Shown: positions 18,407 to 26,726, counted from the stretch's first letter. The stretch is 45,285 nucleotides of DNA from Armatimonadota bacterium (GCA_019239955.1 JAFAZD010000130.1:1-45285), one strand, 5' to 3'. The notes: a model not told the origin generated them from the sequence alone. Translations and numbers: made by a program.

Positions 18407-18618
18407 CCAGGGTCTTTTCGCGGCTCCGGTGGCCGCTCTTCACCGCAACGTCCGACTTCGGCACCCCCAGCAGGCTCGCCACGAACGCGCAGCAGGCCGC
18501 GTTCGCCGCCCCCTCGACGGGCGGCGCGGTCAGCCGCAGGTGGAGCACCCCGCCCTCATAGCGCAGCAGCACCTCATTGCGCGACGCGCGGCGTCACCCG
18601 AACGGGGAGAATGGTCAT
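18336..18618 (-). pseudogene. DUF167 (YggU/UPF0235) gene with a frameshift near its start
   Basis: The family pattern is plain downstream: LRLTAPPVEGAANAACCAFV, LLGVPKSDVAVKSGHRSREK. From ATG 18618 the frame reads MTILPVRVTPR, the usual N-terminus, but about 18580-18590 two bases appear to be missing and the frame meets a stop. Shifting one frame there gives SRNEVLLRYEGG, the expected continuation of PRASRNE. The intact part can still be translated from ATG 18572 as 78 aa. The cause may be a real deletion or a sequencing error in the GCGCGACGCGCGG run. The family's role is unknown. Confidence 0.75.
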
Positions 18619-18645
18619 GAGCTGGTTGTGAAGCGGCAACAGCCG

Positions 18646-18768
18646 CCAGGGCTGGAAGCCCTGGGCTTCACAGAGCGAATGCCCGCCTTCGCGGGCAGAA
18701 GAGCCTGCTCTTTCCTTGCCCGCGCAGGCGGGCATTTGCACTTTGCAGCACGGGGCTTCAGCCCCGTG
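18646..18768 (+). repeat. Three-hairpin repetitive element
   Basis: Three inverted repeats in a row: CCAGGGCT/AGCCCTGG (18646-18664); a long one with arms at 18678-18697 and 18717-18736 (AATGCCCGCCTTCGCGGGCA and near-complement, one mismatch); and CACGGGGC/GCCCCGTG with a TTCA loop (18749-18768). The last lies 3 bp after the stop of the CPBP gene and may end its transcript. Confidence 0.65.
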
Positions 18769-18771
18769 AGA

Positions 18772-20430
18772 TTACCCCGACAGCACGAACAGCAGCAGCA
18801 GGGTGCTGGTGAAATTGTTGATGAAGTGGCCGGTGATGCTGGGGACCAGCGACTTGCGCGTCTCGGCCATCCAGGCGAAGACGCCGCCCAGCACCGCGAT
18901 CGCCAGCATCTCGGCGACGCCGACCGGGTGGACGAATCCGAACACCAGCCCGGTCAGGATGATTGCCGGCCAAGCCCCCAGCCGCAGCTTGGCCGCGTTG
19001 TAGAAGACGCCCCGGAACAGCAGCTCCTCCACCAGCGGCGCGGCGACCGAGGCCAGCCCGATCAAAAGTGCCGTCGCCCACCAGCCCGACGTGTTGACGA
19101 GCTGCGGGATGACGGGGTTGGACGGCGAGGGCGCGTGGCGGAACAGGCGCGGGGCGGCCAGCGACACGGCCAGCATGATCGGCAGGGCCAGCGCGTACCC
19201 GGCGACCCCGTAGGCCACGTTCGGCCAGAGCGCCCGGCGGCTCCAGCCGAGCTCATCGGCCAGCGAGGCCCCGCGCCGACGCGCCAGGGAGCGCAGGTAG
19301 GCCACCGGCGGCACGGCGGCCAGCAGGTAGGTCACGGCTTCCAAGAGGACGCCCAGCTCGTTGCGCCGCAGGGCCGGCATCCGCTTGATGGCCGACTCGA
19401 ACGGCGCGAGCAGGCCGGGGAATCCGAGCAGGTGCGGCGTCCCGAACCCGGAGAATCCCGTCAGCAGCAGGCCGATCACCTCCCGCGCCACCAGGTACAG
19501 CACAAACACCGCCATCAGGTCGCCCGCCCCCAGCCGCCGCTCGGACAGGTACAGCCGCTCCGGCAGCGTCGGCCATAGGTCCAGCCCCGGCTGTGTTTCT
19601 CCGCCCCGGAACACCCCGGCGGCCTTCAGGCCGAAGTAGATCAGCAGAAGCCCGCCCGCCAGTCCCAGGCCGACGCGAATGAGCGTCATTGCCCCGGTCC
19701 CTGCCAGCGGGAGCAACGCGCGGGAGCGCGCCTCCAGCGCGTAACGGTTGGCCTCGGACAGATCGCCCTGCCTCGCGTACAGGCTGCTCAGGGCGGGCCA
19801 CTGCCACCACCGGATGTTCGGCACGGCCCGAATCTGGGCCGCCAGCGCGTCCATCTGGTGCGGCGTCAGCGGCTGCTTCCCGAAGGCCGCCTGCCACAAA
19901 TGGCCTTCGGCGGCGTAGCGGGCGCGGTCGACCGGCGGCGTCTCCGCGGGCAGCGCCGTTGTGAAGGCGGCCAGCGGGTCCAGGCCGTTTTTCCCGGCGG
20001 CCAGCGGCGGCTGCTGTCCGAGGAGGGCCCGCAGCAGGATGACCCGCCGCGCCGCGCCCGGCGCGTTGTCCGTCTCCGCCTCCAGCTCCTCCGCCGCCTT
20101 GAGCGCGCCGCGCAGGGCCTTCGTCTCCGGCCGCGCCACCGGACGCGGCAGCGAGGAAGCGTAGGCGGCCTTCGCCTGCAAGTCCGCCTCGATCAAGTCC
20201 TGCATGGAGTCCGTGTCCACGCTCTTCTCAGAACCCGCGCTCAGGTGATGCGCGCCCGCCGGAGATCCGCGCGACTCCGAGGCGACCTCCACGACTCGCA
20301 GGCCGAAGAAGAACACGAGCAGGACGATCACCCAGGGCGGCAGGGCGTCCCGGCGCGCGCTGGCGGGCGCGGGCGGCGGGCCAGTGGGCGGCTCCGGCCA
20401 AGCTTCGGCAGGGGGTATGGAGACGCTCAT
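18772..20430 (-). CDS. CPBP-family intramembrane metalloprotease with N-terminal helical extension
   Basis: A 552-aa membrane protein. Residues 1-32 are Pro-rich; one membrane helix follows (WVIVLLVFFFGLRVVEVA, about 33-50), then a long soluble alpha-helical part (to about 240) with TPR-like helices, then about seven membrane segments. The CPBP (CAAX protease and bacteriocin-processing, Abi) motifs are in the last third: EELLFRG (about residue 470), FGFVHP and the terminal HFINNF, giving the Glu and His metal ligands. Substrates of bacterial CPBP proteases are mostly unknown. It overlaps the upstream TPR gene by 4 bp (ATGA), so they form an operon. Confidence 0.88.
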   Translation of the reverse strand: MSVSIPPAEAWPEPPTGPPPAPASARRDALPPWVIVLLVFFFGLRVVEVASESRGSPAGAHHLSAGSEKSVDTDSMQDLIEADLQAKAAYASSLPRPVARPETKALRGALKAAEELEAETDNAPGAARRVILLRALLGQQPPLAAGKNGLDPLAAFTTALPAETPPVDRARYAAEGHLWQAAFGKQPLTPHQMDALAAQIRAVPNIRWWQWPALSSLYARQGDLSEANRYALEARSRALLPLAGTGAMTLIRVGLGLAGGLLLIYFGLKAAGVFRGGETQPGLDLWPTLPERLYLSERRLGAGDLMAVFVLYLVAREVIGLLLTGFSGFGTPHLLGFPGLLAPFESAIKRMPALRRNELGVLLEAVTYLLAAVPPVAYLRSLARRRGASLADELGWSRRALWPNVAYGVAGYALALPIMLAVSLAAPRLFRHAPSPSNPVIPQLVNTSGWWATALLIGLASVAAPLVEELLFRGVFYNAAKLRLGAWPAIILTGLVFGFVHPVGVAEMLAIAVLGGVFAWMAETRKSLVPSITGHFINNFTSTLLLLFVLSG

Positions 20431-21041
20431 GGCGCGGGCATCTCCCCGGATGCGGCCCGCTGCCGGGCGAGCGCCTCGCTCAGATTGTGGTCAACGGCCA
20501 CCCCCTGCGGCCACCGCGCCTTGATGTGCCGCCACGTCGCCACCTCCCGGCCGTAGTCATGGATGTGCTCATAAGAATGCGCCAGCATCTTCCAATCGTT
20601 GATGTCGGCATCGCTTTGCCGCGTCGCCAGCCGGAATGCGTTGACGGCTTTTGGGTAGTCGTGGCGCGTGTTGAAGTAGAAGATCCCGAGGTGGAAGTAG
20701 GACTCGGCGTTGCGAGGGTTGTTGGCAACGCCCTGTCGGTAGTACGCCTCGGCGTCCTTGAGATCGCCCTGGCTCTCCATCAGCCACGCCCCGGTCTCGT
20801 AGCATTCCAGGTAATGCGGGTCGGCCTGGGTGATGATGCGGTCCAGGGCGATGACGTGCGGATAGTCGCCGTGATGCCAGTACACGTCGCGCCCCGCCGC
20901 CAGTTTGTCCACGACGCGGCTGAGGATGCCGTCAACCTGGGCCGGCGAACTGGTCAGTGCGCGCTTGGGCGGCGCGGCCTGCGCAGGCGGCACGGCGAGA
21001 AGCAGAGACGCGAGGAGTGGGACGAGGAAGAATTTTTTCAC
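20427..21041 (-). CDS. Exported TPR-repeat protein
   Basis: A 204-aa protein with a signal peptide (MKKFFLVPLLASLLLAVPPA, cleavage probably after AQA). The mature part consists of tetratricopeptide-like helices: DPHYLECYETGAWLMESQGD, AEAYYRQGVANNPRNAESYF, YPKAVNAFRLATR. TPR proteins are protein-interaction scaffolds. The GTG at 21041 is preceded by GGAAGG. Because it overlaps the CPBP protease gene by 4 bp it may act with that enzyme, possibly as a periplasmic partner; this is inference. Confidence 0.82.
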   Translation of the reverse strand: MKKFFLVPLLASLLLAVPPAQAAPPKRALTSSPAQVDGILSRVVDKLAAGRDVYWHHGDYPHVIALDRIITQADPHYLECYETGAWLMESQGDLKDAEAYYRQGVANNPRNAESYFHLGIFYFNTRHDYPKAVNAFRLATRQSDADINDWKMLAHSYEHIHDYGREVATWRHIKARWPQGVAVDHNLSEALARQRAASGEMPAP

Positions 21042-21080
21042 GGCGACCTTCCAGCGAACACGGCGACATTGGCGTGCGGC

Positions 21081-21111
21081 ATTGTAGCACGCGCCTTCCG
21101 GGGATTGTCAA
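21081..21111 (-). promoter_or_regulatory. Promoter of the TPR-CPBP operon
   Basis: On the minus strand TTGACA (21111-21106), a 19-nt spacer and TACAAT (21086-21081) lie about 40 nt before the GTG start of the TPR gene. Confidence 0.6.
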
Positions 21112-21120
21112 GCAGTAGCG

Positions 21121-21342
21121 TCATGGTTGAGTGACATAATAAACGCCCAGCAACACCGCCAATGCGGAAAGCATGATAACCGCCACGATTCGGAACTGCC
21201 TTTGGACTTCCCTTTGTTGAGCAACCATATCGCTGCTTCTTGCCATCCTGGAACTGGTGATAAACGCCCGCACGACCAGCACAACGCCTAACAGCAGGTA
21301 AACCGCCATGGCCAGCAAGAAGTCATGCCCATGATGATGCAT
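21121..21342 (-). CDS. Small membrane protein with two helices
   Basis: A 73-aa protein of unknown function. It starts MHHHGHDF, followed by a hydrophobic helix (LLAMAVYLLLGVVLVVRAFI), a short polar loop with Arg and Gln, and a second helix (IVAVIMLSALAVLLGVYYV). ATG 21342 is chosen because a strong GGGAGGG precedes it; an upstream ATG at 21393 has no ribosome site. Base composition is lower in GC than in surrounding genes. It is on the same strand as the next upstream protein but separated by about 66 bp. Confidence 0.6.
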   Translation of the reverse strand: MHHHGHDFLLAMAVYLLLGVVLVVRAFITSSRMARSSDMVAQQREVQRQFRIVAVIMLSALAVLLGVYYVTQP

Positions 21343-21408
21343 CCTACCCTCCCATTCCCGAACAGCATCCCCCTGCGGATTGACAGATGACATAGCCGAG
21401 AAGATGCA

Positions 21409-22032
21409 TCAATAATTATATCGCGTCGGGTCCTCCACCACCGGCACATTGAGTATAGCAGATATTTTCTCAGCGAAGCGGCGAGCCTGACCTCTCTGAA
21501 GGCTGTTAGGGTTGCCACCGAAACTGCCCGCCAGCATCACTTGGGATGGCGGACGCTCGGCGAGTTTAGTTCCAAGGTATACGCTGTTTAGATGGCTAAT
21601 GTGTAACGCGCTCACTTCGTCCAACGAAAATACCCAGGTTTTCCGCCGCCAGCACCAACCGCGCGTATGCACACAAGTTCGTCGCTCCAGGTCTACCTCG
21701 GTCTCCTGCGGCGCCGAAGCCCACCAGATTACGGCGACCAGTGCATAAGCGATGCCGAAGTAGAGGAAAGCCAAGAAGTAGAGAAGTGGCCCATCGCCGG
21801 GTGCATACGAACCGGGTGAGAAAGCGCCGGTGGCGACATAAAGCAACGGTGACGAGAGAAGCCAAAGCCCAAGATTGACCGAGGCTATGCTGGATATCCC
21901 AGGACTACGGAAACGTAGCCTCTGCTCGCAAGATGGCGTCTGCCAGCTACCACCGCCGCCACACAGCAGAAGAACGGAAAGAACAAGCCAGACGCCGTAG
22001 AAGGGTACAAAAAATGCCTTGAACGCTTCCAT
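21409..22032 (-). CDS. Hypothetical membrane protein, 207 aa
   Basis: I do not recognise a family. Three or four hydrophobic segments are seen: residues 5-25 (FKAFFVPFYGVWLVLSVLLL), about 48-66 (IASVNLGLWLLSSPLLYVAT), and 84-105 (LLYFLAFLYFGIAYALVAVI). The rest is a soluble C-terminal domain with a basic patch and the pattern WVFSLDEVSALHISHL, resembling the PH-like cytoplasmic domains of small bacterial membrane proteins, but that is weak. Codon use and GC are clearly lower than in neighbouring genes. GGAAGAAG lies upstream of the ATG. Confidence 0.55.
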   Translation of the reverse strand: MEAFKAFFVPFYGVWLVLSVLLLCGGGGSWQTPSCEQRLRFRSPGISSIASVNLGLWLLSSPLLYVATGAFSPGSYAPGDGPLLYFLAFLYFGIAYALVAVIWWASAPQETEVDLERRTCVHTRGWCWRRKTWVFSLDEVSALHISHLNSVYLGTKLAERPPSQVMLAGSFGGNPNSLQRGQARRFAEKISAILNVPVVEDPTRYNY

Positions 22033-22147
22033 TGCAACGCTTCTTCCGGCGGTCCGGTGACCCAGTGGCCGGGATATGTGCTGTGCTGCTGTTCCTCGTT
22101 TAGCGTCTTATGCCGCTCGCGGAGGAGGCTGACAAGAGGGCTTCTCC

Positions 22148-22177
22148 TTGACATTCTTCCCGCAAAGCGCCTATAAT
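22148..22177 (+). promoter_or_regulatory. Strong promoter 6 nt before the 1169-aa secreted protein
   Basis: TTGACA (22148-22153), an 18-nt spacer and TATAAT (22172-22177), both perfect hexamers. Six bases (TCACCC) separate the -10 from the ATG at 22184, so the transcript should begin at or next to the start codon: a leaderless mRNA. Confidence 0.75.
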
Positions 22178-22183
22178 TCACCC

Positions 22184-25100
22184 ATGCTGAAAAGAATGAT
22201 GGGCATCGCGGCGCTGCTGTGCCTGCTGGCCCCGGCGGTGCTCGCACAGGCCCCGGCCCCCGGCGCGGCCCGCGTCACGGCCATGTATACGACCTGGGAC
22301 GACTACTACTTCTACGCAGGCTTCCAGGTGCGCGACCCCAACGTCATCAGCGTCAACACCACGCCGACCTCCCAGCCGCAGCAGGACGACGACATCGAGG
22401 TCTTCTTTGAGACCGACAACGCCCGTGCGACCGTGCGCTCCCCCCATACCTACCAGATGGCCGTCTCCGCCGGCAACGGCGCGTACTTCAGCGTCGGCGA
22501 CGGCACGAAAATCCCGAAGGCGAAGGTCGTCTACACCTACAAATACGCCGCCGTGGTGGACGGCACCCTGAACAACCCCGCCGACACGGACGTGGGCTAC
22601 AGCATCGAGCTGGCGATCCCCTGGCAGGAACTGGGCCAGCCCGGCCCGCCCCGGGACGGCACGACCTGGGGCTTCAACGTGATCTCGCGCGACCGGGACT
22701 CGGCGGCCGCCCCCGCCGCCCGCTTTTTCTCGCTCTCGCCGCTCGTGAAGAGCGGCGCGGACGTGCAGAACCCGTCCAAGTGGTCGCACATCACCTTCAG
22801 CACGGGCGACGTGCCCGCACAGTCGGTGGACGCGGTCGCCAGCCCGCACACGACGCTGAACCGCTTCCCGTCCATCAACGGCTCGGTCGTCAGCGGCGAG
22901 TGGCCCTCCGCCTCGCGCCTCGCCTTCGGCACGGCGGCCATCAACGCCCCCGCCCCCACCGTCGCCGAGGAGCCGAATACCACCGAGTCGCCCTTCAGCG
23001 CGCCGCCGCCCGGCCCGCCGGCCCCCAGCCCGAACACCGTGCCGGAGCCGCCCCGCCCGCAGCCGCCCGTGCCGAGGCCGCCCAGGACCGCGCAGCAGCC
23101 CGCCGCCCCCACCTCCATTGACCTGCCCAACGGCGGCTCCATCAAGATCGTCCCCGGCGGCATCAAGACCCCGACGGACTTCAACCCGCCGAACACCGTC
23201 GCCTCCGCCGGCCCGTTCACGAATCCGCTCGCGCCGCGCGTCCCGGAGAAGCTCCAGCCGGCGTTCCAGGGGAACGACTACGGCCAGGGCATCGCGCCGC
23301 CGCTCGGCCCGAACGTCCCGCCCCGATTGGTCGTGGCGCTCTACCGCCTGGACTACAACGGCGACAATCGCAAGGCCCCCGGCCAGAACGTCTGGGACGC
23401 GGGAGGGGCGTCTCTGCTGGTGGACCAGCCGATGAACGGCTGCGGCCCCTGGTTCAGCGGCCTGCGCCCCCTCTGGCACCGCCAGCAGCTGACGGACATG
23501 CGCCGCGCCGGCATCGAGGTCGCCCTGCTGCAAGTGAGAGACAATGATCCGCTGCTGGGCCGTGAGGCGGACGCACTCGTGGAGGCCCTCAAGGAGATGA
23601 AGGCCGCCGGGCAGGACTATCCGCTCGTCGGCGAGGCCCCCGACGGCCCCCTCACGACTCCGACCCTGCGGAATCACATCCCGGAGGAGTTCCGCGCCGA
23701 CCGTGGCGTGGCGGAGGCCGCCAACCGGGTCATCGTCTCGCCCGGAGGCGTCGCCGAGGGCAGCGTGGCCGCACGCGCCGACGGAAAATCCTACCACGCA
23801 TCCTGGCAGCAGGCCCTGGCCTCCAAGCCGGACACGGTCGTCATCAACAGCTGGAACGACTTCACGCGCGGCACGGAGATCGCCGCGTCGCGCCAGTACG
23901 GGGAGCGGTACGCGGACGACACGCGCCTGGCGACCATCGCCTTCAACGGCAACCGCCAGTGGCACGCCAAGTACCTGAAGGAGAGCGTACCGCGCACCAT
24001 CCTGCCCAAGACCCTGTATCAGATTCCCATTCGCATCGAGAACGCCGGGACGCTGCCCTGGCGGGCGGGCGAGGGGTACTCGCTCTGCACCCGCTGGTAC
24101 ACCAGCGAGGGGCGCATCGCCGACGACAGCGCGCCGCGCATCCCCATCGGCAAGGACGTGCTGCCCGGCCAGAGCATCACCCTTAGCGTCGGCCTGGTCG
24201 CCCGCAACGGGTACGGCGACGACCTGGAGCCCGGCGACTACGTGCTCGTGGTGGACATGGTGCAGGGCCAGAACAAGTGGTTCTCCTACGCCGGGGACAA
24301 TCCTCTGCAAGTCCCCGTTCATGTGGTCGCCGCCGGCGACCCAGGCGTGAGGCCGCGGGCGACATTCCTGGGCACGACCACGCCGACCGCCGGGCAGGCT
24401 GGAGGAACCTACCGCCCGCAGGTGGACGTCCGCAACGACGGCCCCGCGCCCTGGACGGGGAACAGGTACGCGCTGTCCTGCAAGTTCCAGCAGGTCGCGG
24501 AGGATGGTACGGCGACGACCGTGGGGCAGATGCCGGGCCAGCCGCTCTCGCCGGTCGCCATCGTGCCCGGTCAGGTAATGCCGGCAGTCCCGCACCTGGC
24601 CCTGGCGGACGGCAAGGGCCGGCCCCTGCCGCCGGGCGAGTACCGGCTGCGCTGGTTCGTGCAGGCCGGCGACGGCACATCCCTCCCCGGCACGTATGAC
24701 GAGTGGCTCACCGTGGTCGCCGCCGACCCCGGCGCATCGTTCGTGCTCTCGGACATCCCGCGCGAGATGGAGGCCGGCAAGGAGACGACCGCCAAGCTCG
24801 CCGTGCAGAACCTGAGCGGGGGGGCCTGGGCGAAGGGGGCGCAGCGGGTCGGCTACCACTGGTACTATCTGGACGGGACGGAGGCGCAGTGGGACGGCGG
24901 CCTGCTCTCGCCCTTCACCAAGGACGTGCCGCCGGGCCGCGCGGACGGCGACATCGTCGCCAAGGTTCGCGCGCCGCAGCGGCCGGGGCGCTACAGCCTG
25001 GCCTGGGACGTGCAGCGGGCCGACGGCTCCTGGGCCTCGGTCAGTCCGGCCTCCAAGGGCACTGACCTGCTGCAAGCCATCATCACCGTCACCGGCCGGG

Positions 25101-25693
25101 GCGACGTGGCCCCGGTGGACCTGCGCAAAGAGTATAACGGGGACGGCATCGGCCCGGACGGCGACTTCGACGGCCGGGGCCACGCCCTCCCCGCCGAGAT
25201 GCTGCCCCCGGACGGCACGGCGGAGGTGGACATCAACTCACTGATGCTGGCGGATCAGTCAGGCGGCAAGCCCGGCCCGCCGCTCTACCCCGACGGCTAC
25301 TACGCCGGCCGCGCCGACCACGCCGTCCCGTTCCTCTACCCGGACAACGCCAAGCCCGGCAACGTCGTCGTCTGCCGGGGCCAGACCCTCAGCCTGCCGG
25401 GCGGCAATTACCGGGCCGTCCACCTGCTCGCCGCCGGGGGCGGTTCGACGGTCAACGCCGCGTTCGGCCTCGCCGGCGGCAGCCAGAGTCTGACCATCGC
25501 CGACTGGGCCGCCCCGGCCGGGGCCACGCCGGGCTTCCGCAGTCCGTACATGGTCGGCAGAGACGGCGACGCCGCCACGCCCATCACCCTGGGCGATTAC
25601 GTCCTGAGACTCGACCCGTCGCAGCGGGTGGACAGATTGACCCTGCCCGACGCGCCCGCCGTCAAGATCGTGGCGATCACTTTGGAGAGGTAG
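22184..25693 (+). CDS. Large secreted protein: CBM9-like domain, GH99/GH71-like region, three NBR1-like Ig domains, C-terminal beta domain
   Basis: A 1169-aa secreted protein with a clear signal peptide (MLKRMMGIAALLCLLAPAVL). In order: a CBM9-like sugar-binding domain (about 25-215; YFYAGFQVRDPNVISV, DDDIEVFFETDN, YSIELAIPWQELG); a Pro-rich linker (about 260-310); a region resembling GH99/GH71 glycosidases (about 385-600) ending in VVINSWNDFTRGTEIAASRQ and YGERYADDTR; three Ig-like domains of the NBR1 four-tryptophan type (IENAGTLPWRAGEGY, VRNDGPAPWTGNRY, VQNLSGGAWAKGAQ); and a C-terminal domain with EYNGDGIGPDGDFDGRGHAL as seen in some glycoside hydrolases. The glycosidase-like part is shorter than usual, so activity is uncertain; it may bind rather than cleave sugars. 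Confidence 0.8.
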   Translation: MLKRMMGIAALLCLLAPAVLAQAPAPGAARVTAMYTTWDDYYFYAGFQVRDPNVISVNTTPTSQPQQDDDIEVFFETDNARATVRSPHTYQMAVSAGNGAYFSVGDGTKIPKAKVVYTYKYAAVVDGTLNNPADTDVGYSIELAIPWQELGQPGPPRDGTTWGFNVISRDRDSAAAPAARFFSLSPLVKSGADVQNPSKWSHITFSTGDVPAQSVDAVASPHTTLNRFPSINGSVVSGEWPSASRLAFGTAAINAPAPTVAEEPNTTESPFSAPPPGPPAPSPNTVPEPPRPQPPVPRPPRTAQQPAAPTSIDLPNGGSIKIVPGGIKTPTDFNPPNTVASAGPFTNPLAPRVPEKLQPAFQGNDYGQGIAPPLGPNVPPRLVVALYRLDYNGDNRKAPGQNVWDAGGASLLVDQPMNGCGPWFSGLRPLWHRQQLTDMRRAGIEVALLQVRDNDPLLGREADALVEALKEMKAAGQDYPLVGEAPDGPLTTPTLRNHIPEEFRADRGVAEAANRVIVSPGGVAEGSVAARADGKSYHASWQQALASKPDTVVINSWNDFTRGTEIAASRQYGERYADDTRLATIAFNGNRQWHAKYLKESVPRTILPKTLYQIPIRIENAGTLPWRAGEGYSLCTRWYTSEGRIADDSAPRIPIGKDVLPGQSITLSVGLVARNGYGDDLEPGDYVLVVDMVQGQNKWFSYAGDNPLQVPVHVVAAGDPGVRPRATFLGTTTPTAGQAGGTYRPQVDVRNDGPAPWTGNRYALSCKFQQVAEDGTATTVGQMPGQPLSPVAIVPGQVMPAVPHLALADGKGRPLPPGEYRLRWFVQAGDGTSLPGTYDEWLTVVAADPGASFVLSDIPREMEAGKETTAKLAVQNLSGGAWAKGAQRVGYHWYYLDGTEAQWDGGLLSPFTKDVPPGRADGDIVAKVRAPQRPGRYSLAWDVQRADGSWASVSPASKGTDLLQAIITVTGRGDVAPVDLRKEYNGDGIGPDGDFDGRGHALPAEMLPPDGTAEVDINSLMLADQSGGKPGPPLYPDGYYAGRADHAVPFLYPDNAKPGNVVVCRGQTLSLPGGNYRAVHLLAAGGGSTVNAAFGLAGGSQSLTIADWAAPAGATPGFRSPYMVGRDGDAATPITLGDYVLRLDPSQRVDRLTLPDAPAVKIVAITLER

Positions 25694-25717
25694 GGGCATG
25701 GCACGCCATGCCCCTAC
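25690..25717 (+). repeat. Palindromic repeat, GTAGGGGC family, CATGGC core
   Basis: Arms GTAGGGGCATGGC and its complement around AC. It overlaps the stop codon of the large secreted protein (TAG at 25691-25693), so the repeat supplies the end of that gene, and lies just before the M48 gene. Confidence 0.85.
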
Positions 25718-25739
25718 CGCCTGTGAAAGAGGCATCCCC

Positions 25740-26726
25740 ATGGCAAACAGCCGCCGCCGGTTCCCCGGCCTCTCCTCGGTCGCGTTTGAGCACCCGACCG
25801 ATCGCGCCGCCCTCGCCGCCCTCCGTAAAGCGCCGGGCCTGGACTGGGTCTTCCGCAAGTTCAACGAGTACGGCGGCGACCGCGCCGGGCGGCTCTACTG
25901 CCTCTCCGACACCGTGCGCATCGACTCCCGCCAGTGCCCCGAACTTTACAAACTGCTGGTCGAGGGCTGTGAGATTCTGGACATGCCGGTGCCGCAGCTC
26001 TTCGTGGACCAGCGCCCATTCGCCAACGCCCACACGTTCGGCGTCGAGACCCCCATCGTCGTCGTCTTCTCCGGGCTGCTGGACCTGCTGGACGAGGACG
26101 AGTGGCGCGTGGTGCTGGGGCACGAGCTGGGACACATCAAGGCCGGGCACGTATTGTACCGGCAGATCGCGGAGTTCCTGGCGCGGCTGCTGCTGAACCT
26201 GGGGGGGCGGACGCTGGGACTGGGCCGGACGCTGGGCTTCGGCCTGTTCTACGCCTTCTTCCACTGGTACCGCCAGAGCGAGCTGACGGCGGACCGGGCG
26301 GGCCTGCTGGCGACGCAGGACCTGGACGCGGTGATCGCCACGGAGATGAAGCTGGCCGGGGGCAGCCGCAAGCTGTTCGCGCAGATGGACCGGGAGGCGT
26401 TTCTGGCGCAGGGCCGGGACTACGAGGCCCTGGGCAGCCAGGACGCCCTGTTCCAGCTCCTGAAGGCCAACCAGACGCTCCTGACGACGCACCCGTTCCC
26501 CGCCGTGCGGGCGCTGGAGATCGACAAGTGGGGCCGGAGCGACGAGTACGCCGCCATTTTAGGCGGCGACTACCCCACCCAGTCCGCCCAGCCCGCCACG
26601 CCCCCCGCCGAGGTCTTCGCCGACACGCCCCCGGACGACGGCCGGCGCTGCCCGAACTGCGGGGCCGCCATCCGCTACCGCGCCTTCGTCTTCTGCCCCG
26701 AATGCGGCGCGGATCTGCCCCGGTAA
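25740..26726 (+). CDS. M48-family zinc metalloprotease with C-terminal zinc ribbon
   Basis: A 328-aa peptidase. The active-site HELGH is in VVLGHELGHIKAGHVLYRQI (about residues 128-140), with the third metal ligand expected from SELTADRAG. Flanking hydrophobic segments (about 143-185) suggest a membrane-associated HtpX-like protein, but the N-terminal part lacks HtpX's two membrane helices and instead resembles soluble M48 proteins (PVPQLFVDQRPFANAHTFGV). The C-terminus carries a CPNC...CPEC zinc ribbon (about 302-325). ATG 25740 is chosen with AGAGG upstream; the longer in-frame start would translate the repeat. Role: probably quality control of membrane proteins (inference). Confidence 0.87.
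   Translation: MANSRRRFPGLSSVAFEHPTDRAALAALRKAPGLDWVFRKFNEYGGDRAGRLYCLSDTVRIDSRQCPELYKLLVEGCEILDMPVPQLFVDQRPFANAHTFGVETPIVVVFSGLLDLLDEDEWRVVLGHELGHIKAGHVLYRQIAEFLARLLLNLGGRTLGLGRTLGFGLFYAFFHWYRQSELTADRAGLLATQDLDAVIATEMKLAGGSRKLFAQMDREAFLAQGRDYEALGSQDALFQLLKANQTLLTTHPFPAVRALEIDKWGRSDEYAAILGGDYPTQSAQPATPPAEVFADTPPDDGRRCPNCGAAIRYRAFVFCPECGADLPR

Noticed and set aside
22178-25183. A 1001-residue open frame opposite the large secreted protein
   Set aside because: Only the plus-strand frame has a promoter, signal peptide and recognisable domains.
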